A stretch of DNA of 62,000 bases, from positions 11,689,309-11,751,308 of the forward strand of contig CM043959.1 in the NCBI GenBank assembly GCA_014529385.2, in the 5' to 3' direction. Numbering within the stretch: the first letter of the stretch is position 1; each line of letters opens with the position of its first letter. The position numbers and the translations under genes are program-made. Below are positions 36,641 through 48,110 of the stretch, piece after piece. A model generated the notes under the pieces. It saw nothing but the letters and a program-made list of their open reading frames with translations, was not told where the DNA came from and did no database searches. This DNA is from Adiantum capillus-veneris. Lineage: Eukaryota > Streptophyta > Polypodiopsida > Polypodiales > Pteridaceae.

Positions 36641-36708
36641 TGTCAGGACAAGGGTCCTACAGGGCAAGGCCCAACCTAGGGGGTCAGGGACCTAGGCCAA
36701 GGGCCTGT
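36641..36708 (+). mobile_element. Element B 3' LTR, truncated to about 68 bp
   Basis: Matches the first 68 or so bases of the 5' LTR with few changes and then stops. Element A integrase sequence resumes within a few bases. Confidence 0.85.
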
Positions 36709-37560
36709 ACTAGGCCGATAGAACCTCTCGCATGTCACCCACATGCTCAATATATCATAGTGACCACACACTATCTGACCAAATGGGTTTAATCAAAATC
36801 TACACAAAAGAACAACGCAAAAATGATAGCACAATTCTTGTACAAGAATGTCTTTACAAGATATGGGCGACCTATTGACATAGTCAGTTGACAAAGAGAC
36901 TCACTTTCTAAATGAAGTGATTGAATTCTTGTTGGGCTAATTCATTGCAAATCAACACCTTATCACCCTCAAGCCAATGTACAAGCTAATACAACAAACA
37001 AAATCCTATGCATGGTGCTCACAAAGATAGTGAATAATTAATTAAGAACAGATTGGGATTCAACTTTATGGGCATACCAAGTAGCTTACAAAACATCAAA
37101 TGGAACAACACCTTTTAACTTGGTGTTTGGACTTAATGCTATCTTGCCCATAAATTTCTTGATTCCCACACTTTGAATAGCCAAGGACTTAATGTGGATA
37201 GGTCACAAGCTATCATAATAATTAAATGTTCTTGAAAGCTAGATGAGACACGCTTACAAGAAGCTGACGTAGGCATCTATGCCCAAAAAAGACACGTGAA
37301 GGAGTTTCATGATCAAGATGTAATCAACAAGGAGCTCAAAAGGGTGACTATGTACTAATTTATATCTTAAAACAACACTCCAAAAATTTAAGAAAGTGAG
37401 ACAATGACCCATTTGTGATTCATGACATATCATCCAGTGGAGGCATAAAACTTGTAACATTAGAGGGAGAAGAGATGCCCAACTAGATTAGTGGATGTAG
37501 GCTGAAGAGATATCATCTACCACTAACCACATACATGTTAGAAAAGATCCCAATGCAACA
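36709..37560 (+). pseudogene. Ty3 element A integrase, right half
   Basis: This continues the integrase interrupted at 22180. Reading across frames: PIEPLACHPHAQYIIVTTHY, LTKWV, MIAQFLYKNVFTRYGRPIDI, then VS followed by a stop where the second catalytic Asp (VSDRGTHF in relatives) should be, TPYHPQANVQANTTNKIL (the catalytic Glu, usually in GQAEST, is lost), TTPFNLVFGLNAILP, and the C-terminal KRYHLPLTTYMLEK. Catalytic residues and frame are destroyed. About a dozen codons between MGAR and PIEP are missing at the junction. Confidence 0.85.
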
Positions 37561-38565
37561 TAAAGGAAGAAGAAGCCCAATCTAATCAAGCACAAGATCA
37601 TGAGAAAGCGAAGTTGCAGATTTCAAAGCACAAAGAGCGTGGCAACAAACTTCAAGTTATGCCATAAATTGCAACAAGACCTCCTCAAATTGAAGCAATG
37701 ATGAGAAATTAGAATGGTCTTAGAGACATGGATGTATGTATCCCAATACAACTTCCAAGTGGATCGAGACAAAGCGAGCACTTGTGGACACTCGAGCTCA
37801 AGGCAATGCCATCGAGTACTCTACACATATGAAGACATCAAATGTACCACTAACGATAAATTAGATAGAGCTCAAAGTTGTCGATAAAGGAAAGATGGTC
37901 AATCTAGGACAAGCCAATCTGTCAATCAACAACCATCAATGCCTACATCAATTTCATGCCATGGAAGATACGTGAAAGTCTAACCAAATAATGCTTGGAA
38001 AAGCCACAAAACTTGACAGCAAGACCAGAACGTTCAATTAGAGTCACATGGAAGTGAAATTTGAAGGACACGTGGAAGTTAAGGTGTTTATCAACACCTA
38101 AGAAACAAAATCACAAAAACCAACACCTATTTACCATAACAATCAATCAAAGTGGGATCCAAAAAATAGATATGGTCAAAGTTGAGAAAATAAGACCATA
38201 AACTGGAAATTGGGTCAACTTGGTGAATTTGAAAAAAAATTATCAGAGTGCTAGGATAGGCTATAGGAACATATCCATAAAGTCTTAGCCCAAACAATGA
38301 CCCAATGAGAGATACCCCTCCCCATGGTCTATGTAAAAAATATACAATTTACACCTTTATACAATATCGATATACATCATAGTTGTTGAAGAGTTTGCAT
38401 AGAGGAGGAGTTCTCAAGCGCCCCACCTAGCATAGAGTTTAGGCCATGAGCCAGACCAGAGGCACCTAGCGACTAGTGCTACCTCTAATTAATTGATATG
38501 AATGAAAGCCTACTCAAGAAAAATAACAAGGTGAAGGGTAAATATATGTACACCGTATTGCCAGA

Positions 38566-38626
<61 letters not shown>

Positions 38627-40899
38627 AGTGGAGGGTGAAATAGAGTGTGCAAGGACACGAGAGAATGATGAAAGAGAATATTTTAAATGCCCCATCTAAA
38701 TGAAATAGGCAAGCATGAAGTAATGGAATAACAAAATTTGGGTATACCATAGCATCAAAAAATATAAATGACCAGTAGAGCACTGGACCCTTGTAGGAAT
38801 ATTGTTCACCCATCCACTTTCAGGGATAGAGAGAATTTATCTTTGCAGGGAGCGAGCGAGAACACCTCCAACCTATCTGAGGTTTGCATAAGCTAAGGCC
38901 GTTTTGCCTCCCTCCATAAATCCGAGCTCTAAAAGGATCCAAAATACTAGGAGGTGGTAGGGTATCAATACCAACTTAGGCGCCATGCCTCTTTGATGCC
39001 CAACATCGGGTGTTTAGGCAAAACCAAGGGAAGATCCCAGACTCATTATCCGTGTAGGTCATTTAACCCCCGATGCACTAATTGTGTAGATGAGCGTAAC
39101 GAAAAAGAAGATCTAAGCAACACCCCCAATCTAACAAAGTCCCAAGTCATTGAGTCGTTCATCTAAGGCTATGTGATGTAGGTGATCCTAATCTTGTAGA
39201 AATGTTTCTATGAAAAACACAACACATGAGTCCAATTACAATAGCATTTTCCATAGGCACAAACAATCTTTCAAACTATGCAAGGTCTCTACCCTTCCTT
39301 ACACATCCACCATAAACCATCAAAACCATTTCATGATCCAATGCAAAACCATAAACCATAATCCAATCTTATCACATGGGTGAGCACTCCACCTAGCTCA
39401 GGATGATGCACATTTGATTTTACAAAACCATTCTAGCACATAACATGGATGCAAAAATTTTAGTAGCATTTCGACAAGACAACCATATCCATAAAAAAAC
39501 ATTCAAGAGCCACACCTGCTTCCACAATCAAATTCAGAATCATAATCCATGAGGGATCTCAGTCCTTGACCATAAACCATATTCCTTACTAAACCGACTC
39601 CCACACTTGGAGTTTGACTTATCCATCGCCACACACATGGCCCTTAAGACATGAACTATTTATGCATAAAATAAGTCCGATCAGTGACTAAACATAATTT
39701 TAAATCCCCATTTTAACAATGTTTACCCATGCATAAGTGATGCACTAAGGCCACAGCTCACCCCCTGGCACGTAAAGCTAGTTTTGACCTAGAAGGATGG
39801 AGACCAGTATACACATGCATATGAGGCATCTATATCCATCCATGAGGGTGCATAAATCATATGACATCTTTCCATCAACTCAACCATGATACGAAACAAC
39901 CCCACCACTTTGACCAACCATATACCATAAAATCACATATATGTGAAAAAAAACTTTTTCTATTTGTAGTGCATGCAATGCATCAAGCTCATCCCCATAA
40001 CATAGACTAACACTTTATCACGTCTCTTTGTCCATATGAGACTCATGCAAACAACCGTGATACAAAGAAAAAAGCCACCTTATTTTTATTTGCCCATACA
40101 GTTCGAGATTACTAACCATATATCCCCATATAAGTTTTTGGGCATTTACACTTGAAATCGAATCACCAAACAAACCATAAAACATGTGTGAACGGCTTGT
40201 CAAACTCATGATGCTATATAGTACTCCTCCTAGGTAGCACCCCTACACACGTAGGTAACCTCGTACAAGGGACGATTAATAGCGTGCACACACAAAGTGA
40301 TATTAGAGATCTAAATACACTTATTAGCAAGTTTAATCAAGGTTTTTATTTGGTTAACTGATTTTGTTCATTCGATGAATCTATATGGTGGTTCTCCAAG
40401 GAGCCTAGTGTCCAAAATATTAACTAAGTGCAGTGGGCAACAAGCTTTATTTTGACCATAACGCTTTACTTGTGCAAACTTCCACGTGACGCACAAGAGA
40501 GAAAAATTTTTAAATGATGTGTTTAATCTTTGGTTTAAAGGGTTTGACTCGATTCATAGCGGTTTAGGAGATATGACCAAAACAGTGTTCTTACCGCCTA
40601 CATGGCGTAAAACGAAAAGCGCTTTTAGTGCACCTACGTGACCATAAACATACCATGTACATAAATCAACATGTTAAACATGATGAAACAAGCATGTGTA
40701 AGAATCCTCATACACATTCGACAAGTTTATACAAGCCCTCGTACATGAAAAAGCAACCAATGAGAGGGTAGTTACTCAGAAAACGAAGGACAGAGAGAAA
40801 GAGATGATGGCTATGGAGTTTAGAGATTTTCACTATGCTTGAGAAGTGATTATGGGCTGTTGAAAGGCTTCTTGATTTTTCGCAACAGAGCGGTGATGA
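37561..40899. other. Non-coding stretch downstream of element A
   Basis: Broken frames to about 38300 may be the 3' internal part of element A. From 38300 to 40899 I see no gene, LTR edge or conserved motif, apart from a (GA)n tract at 38568-38625. Short frames (38954-39166, 40018-40209) have no recognisable content. Confidence 0.5.
38568..38625. repeat. (GA)n microsatellite
   Basis: About 58 bases of GA with one AAG interruption near the right end. Confidence 0.95.
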
Positions 40900-42009
40900 G
40901 AACTACATAGAGGTTCTTGCCACGAGGTCGTTGAGAAGAGCGCGCACATCGTGAAAAGAGAAGAGAAGATAGTAAGCAAGTAGAGAGAGGGTGTTCTTCT
41001 TCGTCTTCTTGCGAACGAGAGAGAAGATCTTATGGATATGGTGATGGAGAGCATACACTACTCCGTATGATACGTACATTAGCCATGTGATAGTAGATGC
41101 AATTGTCAAGCATTGAAACATGAGCACTATATGTGAATTTGTAGGTTCTCTGCCAGGCTGGCTTGCTCCGCAAGGCAAAACAGGGTGCCCCCTCTGTGGC
41201 CTGGAATAGCTACAAGCTTTTGGGATTTTTTAAAAAAATAGGGCATTTCTTTTGGTGGTCAAATCTCACCCCTTTCCCTTCAATTTTTACCGTAAAAATT
41301 GATTAATTGGATAGAATTTTGGCAAATATTGTGGTCCTGACTAGACTATGTTGTACCGTGATGCCCCTACATAATTATAATTTTCTCGTACTGCCCCGAT
41401 ATATTTATGACGCAACTTTATATAAAAATAATTCCCATAAAAATATTGTTTAATCTCATTTCTTCACCAAATGTTCATTTTTATACCTGCCAGTGACTAA
41501 AAGTAATATTTTTATATTTATGCCATCCTAAAAAGCACGTTGCTTTAAAAAAAAGCTAAAAAGCACAAAAAGCTAAAGATGGCATAAAAAGGAAAAAAAA
41601 ATTATATTGAATCACGGGTTCCCCTTGTCCACCCCAACAAGAAAGCGGACTCGCTTTTCACTAAAAAGCGCCAAAGATCATGAAAAGATAAAAATAGCGT
41701 GAAAAAACACTTACAAAATTGAATCAACTGTCTGTCTGATCTATTGAAACATGTTTTTTCTTTTCATTTAAAACCCTTACAACATTGCCAAACAACCATT
41801 TTGAACCAAAATTTCACAAATTGGATATCATTGGAATCTATTTTTCTTATTTTTAAAAGAGACCCAAATATCGAGGATCTTACACCCATCATGGATCGCG
41901 ATCTATGTACCTTTTCTAAATTTCTAGAGTAGGATATAGCCTTCATTTTAACATCAAAATCCTTGTGAGAATACATAATGTAGCATTGTAAGCATTGACA
42001 AGGTTCATA
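40900..42009. other. Non-coding stretch with a hairpin
   Basis: No gene recognised. It holds an inverted repeat (41518-41587), a copy of the ATGGAT/ATCCAT palindromic motif (41890-41907) and probably the 3' untranslated part of the minus-strand chromovirus to its right. Confidence 0.5.
41518..41587. repeat. Inverted repeat able to form a hairpin
   Basis: TTATGCCATC (41518-41527) and GATGGCATAA (41578-41587) are perfect complements across 50 bases. A second small palindrome, AAAGCACGTTGCTTT, lies in the loop. Confidence 0.7.
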
Positions 42010-42205
42010 CTATCCTTAAGCTGTACTCCTTGTATCCATCTAGCATCTTCAAAAGGGTAATTTTTGAACTTAATAAAATACTATTGGATAATCTTACCAT
42101 GTCATAGTACCTTGTCCTCATGCCGAAGGATAGCTTTGGGTTGTAGCACCTCTTCTTGATCTTCGACTCTGGTGGGTCTTCAATAATTGGTTCTCTTGGT
42201 GGCTC
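42010..42205 (-). pseudogene. Chromodomain remnant of minus-strand chromovirus
   Basis: Just downstream of the integrase end, one minus-strand frame reads VLQPKAILRHEDKVL, stop, HGKIIQ, stop, then YFIKFKNYPFEDARWIQG. This matches the chromodomain pattern of plant chromoviruses (hydrophobic strand, YxxKFxxY, then W near the end). The two stops replace codons usually for Arg-like residues. Chromodomains target integration to modified chromatin. Confidence 0.75.
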
Positions 42206-45200
42206 TCATTTGTAGGGCTTAAGTAGGCTTACATGAAAATCATTATGCATGAGCCAATGGTTTGGCAACTTGAGTTGATAAACTATGTCATTGATTGGCT
42301 TCAAGATTTGATGGCCCGTATGATTTTTGCCCGTCGTTTGCCTTAATCGAGCCTTGGAAAACATGAGTAAGACCCAATCATTTTCTTTGAACGTTAAGGC
42401 CCTTCTGTGATTATCAGCAGTAACATTTTGCCTTTGTTGAGAGATGGATATAGCCTCCTTAATCTTTTGGAAAGATTCTTGTAGGTCAAGGCTATACTCG
42501 TCAACAACGAAAATCTTCCCATGTACTTTAAGTAGCAAGGGAATTTTAGATCTTCCCTCTATGATCTCAAAAGGTGCCTTTTTGTAGCATTATGGACAGT
42601 ATTGTTGTACGCATACTCTACAAGGGGTAAGTAATTCTCCCATTGTGAGCGTTGATCTAATTTTGTAACATAAGTCTTTAGTAGATTGAGAATTGTAAGA
42701 TTGGCCATCTCACTTTGGCCATCCGTTTGTGGATGATAGGCCAAAGAGAAATTCAATCTTGTACCTAGATTTTCAAAGAGACCTTTCCAAAAATTACTGG
42801 TCATTCTAGGATCTCTATCTGACATGATGAATGTTGGCAATCCATGGTGTCTAAAAATTTGAGATATAAAGAGGGTTGCCATTTGGTGTGCTTTAATAGT
42901 CTTTTTGACAGGAAATAAGTGTGCTTGCTTGCTAAACTTGCCGCCTATTGTACATATTCCCATATTCCCATTGACAAACTTGGATAATCCAAAGATAAAA
43001 TCCATGGGTATACTCTCCCATGGTGAATTAGGGATTGGCAATGGCTGGAGTAATCCAGGTTGCTTCCCTCTATCATACTTGGTCTTTTGGCATACTACAC
43101 ATTTTGAAACATAATTTTGTATGTATACTTTCATAATAGGCCAATAGAAGTACATCTCTACTCCTCAAAGAGTAGGTTGAATGCCTCTATGTCTTGCATA
43201 GGGAGGAACATGGGATTCATACATGACTTTCTCACAAAGGGAGTGGGTAACACATAGCCTATTGCCATGGAGAAGATAATCATTCTGCAAGGTAAATGGT
43301 TCTTCTTTCTTTCCCAATGCAAGGGCTGACAATATGTCTTTTAAGTCAGGGTCAGTAGCATACTCATCTATCATAGAAAATAGATCATTGTGAGTTTCTA
43401 TAGACACCGCATTGACTCTTGGTCGTTGTGAAAGTGCATCGGCCACTTGATTATGCTTACTAGCAATGTGAGCAATATGGAAATAAAATTGTGAAAGAAA
43501 ATTTTCCCACCTCATTTGTTTGTTGGAATGCTTGGTTTGCGTCCTCGTTTGCGTCATGAAGTACTTGAGACTTCGGTGGTCCGTTTGAGAAAAATAAATG
43601 GAGTCCCCAATAGATAGTGCTTCCCTGTTTCTAGGACATGTAGTACAGCTAAAAGCTCTTTTACATATATGCCCAAGACCCATTCATCGGTATTGAGCCT
43701 TCGGCTCTCATATGCTATGGCATGCCCAGCTTCTTGAAGCAGAACTGATCCAAGGAAATCACCACAAGCATCACATTGGATCTCAAATGGCTTTGAGAGA
43801 TCCGAAAGCATAAGCATTGGTTGAGAAGTAAAGCTTCTCTTTGAGCTTGTCAAAAGAATTTTTCTCTTTAGCAGTCCATGAGTACTTAACGTTCTTCTTT
43901 GTTAAGTCATGTAATGGTCCTGCTATTTTAGAGAAATTTTCTATGAAGCGTTTATAGTATACACACATACCAATAAACCTTTGTATCTCATGTAGATTCC
44001 TTGGATTAGGCCATGCCTTTATTACCTCTAACTTAGATGGATCCATACGGATACCATCCTGAGAGATAATATGACCTAAGTATTGAATCTCTTGAAGGAA
44101 AAATTCACTCTTCTTTTGATTGATAAAAAGCTTCTTCTCCCTCAAAGCTTGAAAAAATTACATGGAGATGTTGCTTGTGCTCCTCCAAGGACTTGGAGTA
44201 GATGCTGATATCATCAAAGAAACTCCAATGAATTTGTGGTGGGGTCTAAAGATATTCTCCATTAAATGATTGAACATGGCTGGAGCATTTTTCAAACCAA
44301 AAGGCATGAAAAGATATTCATGAAGACCAAACGTTGTACAGAACAGTCTTTACGATATCTTCATTCACTATCCTTATTTGATGATCGCCACTTTTAAGGC
44401 CAATCCTATTGAAGTAGGTCAAACCTTGGATCTTATCAAATAGATCTTCTACCCGTGGTATGGGAAATCTGCTTTTGATAGTGATATGGTTTAGCGCTCT
44501 ATTATCCACACACATGCGGTATGTACCATCTTTATTTTGCACAAGGACTGAAGAACAAAAGGGAGAGGATCTAGGCCTCACCATCCCTTTGTCTACCAAT
44601 TCTTGTACTTGCTTCATGATCTCCTCTTGTTGAGCTTGGGAAACTCGATAAGGAGGCTTATTAGGCGGTGATCTTCTTGGTAGGATCTCAATTCGATGGT
44701 CATCATCCCCTCATTTTGGAGGTAAGTCCATAGGGATATCGTTGCTAAAAACATCTTGGAATCCATTTAGAAAACTAGACTAGTATAACTCTTCTTGATT
44801 CCTACCGTTTTCATTTATAAAACATTAGGACCTTTTATGGATTGCTTACAAAAATCATGTACGCAAAAACTGAGCTTTTCATTGATTTGTCAAAAGCAAG
44901 AGAATTTACAAGGGGTATGGTACGACCAGGCTGATCATTAGCATCTATGTACATGTTCTTTTCCTTGTACTTGAAATACAACCTTCTTTCAAGGAACTTT
45001 ACATTAACAGCCATACGATCAAACCATGGTGCCCCTAGGATGACATCTTCATGTTTGAGAGGAGAGATGAAGAAATTCTTTGTCAACATAGCCTTGGACA
45101 TGAAGCCTCAATTTCCCAATCAAGGGAATAATTGCGGCTTCTTGCCCCTTGAAGGCTCCATCGGCTACAACAACATCTCTCATCTCATGAGCTGGAATGC

Positions 45201-45285
45201 CTAACTTGGTGGCCAACTCCGTTGATATGAAATTGTGAGTAGAGCCAGGGTCAAACAAGATTCAGCTCGTGTATGTTCTCATCCT
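42206..45285 (-). pseudogene. Chromovirus protease-RT-RNase H-integrase remnant
   Basis: Minus-strand frames in order: protease (45258-45049, [20 protein letters not shown]; then 45101-44835, [15 protein letters not shown]), RT (44617-44318, MVRPRSSPFCSSVLVQNKDG; 44145-43783, QYLGHIISQDGIRMDPSKLE), RNase H (43853-43554, IQCDACGDFLGSVLLQE; 43683-43165, HNQVADALSQRP), integrase (43155-42559, CVVCQK, PMDFIFG, MSDRDPR and GQSEMAN for the D,D,E residues) and the integrase C-terminus (42538-42206). At least five frameshifts or stops. The sequence is homologous to the plus-strand chromovirus at 52.7-55.8 kb but lacks gag: it is cut in the protease at about 45285. Confidence 0.93.
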
Positions 45286-45289
45286 CGAT

Positions 45290-47103
45290 CTACACAGCAC
45301 CTATCAAACCCTCTATCTTGTCCCTCTTCTAAGAACTTATCCCTTCCCGAAACTACTGCAATCTCAAGCTTTAGCTAAACTTCTAGCTCAGTCGAGTCTC
45401 CTCTAGGCTCCATCAAAGACTCAAAGTCTATCTGATATACTTGGTCGTCTTAATATTGCAACGGCTCAATATTCTGGCCATTATTCAGCACCTAATGATT
45501 TTCCTTTGCTCCTTGATGGTGCTAGCAGTGTTATTGATGCTCTTGGATCATCTGATGCTCATCTCTGGTGTGCTACAATGGAGGCTGAAATGGCCTCTCT
45601 AACTCGTAATAACACTTGGGTTCTTGTTCCTCTTCCCTCACATCGCAAACCCATCACATGCAAATGGCTTCTTCGGTGAAAATATTGTCATGATGGCTCT
45701 ATTGAGCATTGTGAAGCACGGCTTGTTGCTCGGGGATTCTCTCAAGATCCTGGAGTAGATTACTTTGAGACCTTCTCTCCCACACTTCGACTTGCATAAT
45801 TGCATGTACGTTGACTGTTGGAGTTCAATATGACTTAGAAATGCAATAGATGGATGTTGGAACCGCCTTTCTTAATGGTGAACTTGAGGAAGAGATATAC
45901 ATGATTCAACCTCCACACTTTGTCAATCCTGATTATGTTTTCTGACTCTTACGGTCCTTGTATGGACTCAAGCAATCTCCTCGTTAGTGGAATGCTCGCT
46001 TTCACTCTTTTATGCACTTTATTCACTTCATACAACTCCAAACTGACCTCTCCATATACCTTCGTTGTCGTGGTTCACATTTTGTCATCTTAGCTTTGTA
46101 TATGGATAACATTTTCTTGCTTGCAACGTCTCCCTCCCTAATGAAGCAAGCAAAATTGGTCCTTAGTGCTTATACATTTTACATGAGTGATGGGGGGGAA
46201 ATTAGTTATATTTCAGGCATGCAAATCTTTAGACATCGCCCCAACACATACTCCACATCTCACTCAAGTGAAATTTGCAGAAGGGGTTGTAAAGAAGTTC
46301 AATACTAACTTTCACAAGCTTGTTGGACACCACTACCATTGATATGACAAGAAAAACACACACTACTTGACACTGACACAACATTATGGAAACACGATCC
46401 TCTTGCTAAATTATACTGAAGCATTCTTGGAAGTATTCGCTACTTAGTCTCATGTAATCGTCCTGATCTAGCTTTTTCCTCTAGTATGCTTTCACGATAC
46501 ATGCATTCTCCACGACATGAGCATCTAGTGCTAGCTCACCGTCTACTTGAATATATAAATACACACGAAATTATGGTATAACCTTTCGTAGAGAAAATAT
46601 AATTGGTGGCCTTCAAAGTTATTGGTTATACGGATGCATATTGGACCACAGATTGAAGATTGAGGCATTCAATTAATGGTTTTGCCTTCACTCTTTCAGG
46701 AGGCGCCATATCTTGGAAGGGTAAACGTCAAGCTACTATCTCTCTTTCAAGTACCGAGTGAGAGTATAAAGCAACATCTGAAGCTACAAAAAAAGCTTTA
46801 TGGATCAATAATTTCCTAAATGAACTTGGGTTTCATGTGCATGTTCCTATTGTTATATATTCAGATTCTATGTCTACCATAGAGTCATCGCGGAAGGCTA
46901 GACAATCAGATAAACATATTGATATTGCTAACCATTTTGTAAGAGAATAGGTTGAAGCCAGAAAGATAGCATTACTCTACAAGACTTCTAAGAAAAATGA
47001 TGTTGATGTGTTTACTAAAAGCTTGAGCTTTGTGCAACATTTCAAGTGTGCACGGATAATCGGAATGGAGTTTCCAAATTGCTGACATATTTGTTTATGG
47101 GGG
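45290..47103 (+). pseudogene. Copia RT-RNase H remnant
   Basis: Broken plus-strand frames: SDAHLWCATMEAEMASL (about 45550), NTWVLVPLPSHRKPITCKWL (RT start), ARLVARGFSQDPGVDYFETF (45717-45776), [18 protein letters not shown] (45852), SLYGLKQSPR (45957), then a frame (46012-46308) with ALYMDNIFLLATS, where the copia box is normally YVDD. RNase H follows: GYTDAYWTTD (46628), SLSSTE, IYSDSMSTIESS (46854) and DKHIDI (46912). Numerous stops make it dead. Its left edge directly abuts the minus-strand chromovirus remnant. Confidence 0.9.
47095..47103 (+). promoter_or_regulatory. Copia polypurine tract
   Basis: TTATGGGGG directly precedes the LTR start TGTTGGCGATAAACC, a standard copia 3' arrangement. 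Confidence 0.7.
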
Positions 47104-47487
47104 TGTTGGCGATAAACCGAATACCTCAGCAAAGTTGTAAAAGAACAAAAATATTAAATATTAAAAGAAAATCTTTCACTGAACTCACACAGCGGTTACA
47201 AACACAAGAAGTTTTGGACAAATTCTCACAATAATTCCCACATTGTGACTTACCTCAACATCATGAGCTTCTGTGAGGGAGGCACTACATACCTAGCTAG
47301 GTATGCGGTGCCTCTCAAGCAGAAGCTTATGATGTTATTCATTGTATGAAAAACACTGGAAAAGTCTCCGTTTTCCAGCATGAGAAAATTTCTAAATCTT
47401 CTTGTGAAACGCCGCTCCTTCTCTATTGTTTAAAAACACACACACACACACATATCAATATAACAACGACAGTTCTGCGTCTCTCTC

Positions 47488-47521
<34 letters not shown>

Positions 47522-47526
47522 CCTCT

Positions 47527-47565
<39 letters not shown>

Positions 47566-48110
47566 TCTGTTCAGTAGTTGTCTACACTTGCCCCCCATTT
47601 ATAGCCACTGGCGGAGAAGGGGAGTCAGAATGAAGAACAAGGGAAGGCGCAGCTATATTGTAGCACAGTTGAAGGGAGAAGAAGACACCAGTAGGAGGAG
47701 AGCTCATGGAGCACGAAGTGGAAGAGGGGTTGCTCAGCTGAAGGGAGCCCTGGCGTTACATAGCGCTGGAAAGATCCAAGGGAAGGTGATTCCAAGGCCA
47801 AGGTCCAGGAGAAAAGGGGCAGCTCAGGAGCTGGGAAGAAATAGCGAGAGCGAGGTCCATGAGGGGCAAGCAAAAGCGAAAGAGGAGAGGGTGGGAATGC
47901 TCCGCCTGTGGGGCAAGTCGAAGGGCAGCACCTTGTGGGGTAGAAGCAGCTCAGCTAAATGTGCCCCCCTGGGCCAGTGGCCTTGACTCCCTTCCTTTTC
48001 TCTGTGCCACGCCCTTCTCTTCTTCTTCCTTGCCTGCACGTGGCCTCCCACTGCATGCCATATTCGGCTTGCCTCCAAAATGAACTGCCATTGACTTGTT
48101 TGAAACAACA
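47104..48110 (+). mobile_element. Copia 3' LTR (right end uncertain)
   Basis: It begins TGTTGGCGATAAACCG after the polypurine tract. A CT tract lies inside. The frame at 47426-47986 runs through that tract and continues as a Lys/Arg/Gly-rich stretch; I see no family and think it is chance. No partner LTR is in the window, so the end near 48.1 kb is a guess. Confidence 0.45.
47481..47566. repeat. Interrupted (CT)n microsatellite
   Basis: CT repeats with a few CCCT interruptions, within the putative copia LTR. Confidence 0.93.

Larger units (their letters stand above)
22181..36708 (+). mobile_element. Element B: short-LTR, non-coding retroelement
   Basis: Terminal repeats start identically (TGTCAGGACAAGGGTCCTAC) at 22181 and 36641. 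The left repeat is followed by a tRNA-iMet-type PBS, and the right one is preceded by a purine tract, so this is an LTR element in plus orientation. Excluding the nested element C (25435-34669 plus target duplication), the internal region is about 5 kb and I find no gag or pol motifs in it. Element B interrupts the integrase of element A. The right LTR is truncated, probably by a deletion that also removed several integrase codons and the expected target duplication. Confidence 0.8.

Noticed and set aside
47426-47986. 186-codon frame with a basic C-terminal part
   Set aside because: It reads through a CT microsatellite within a probable copia LTR; the remainder has no recognisable domain.
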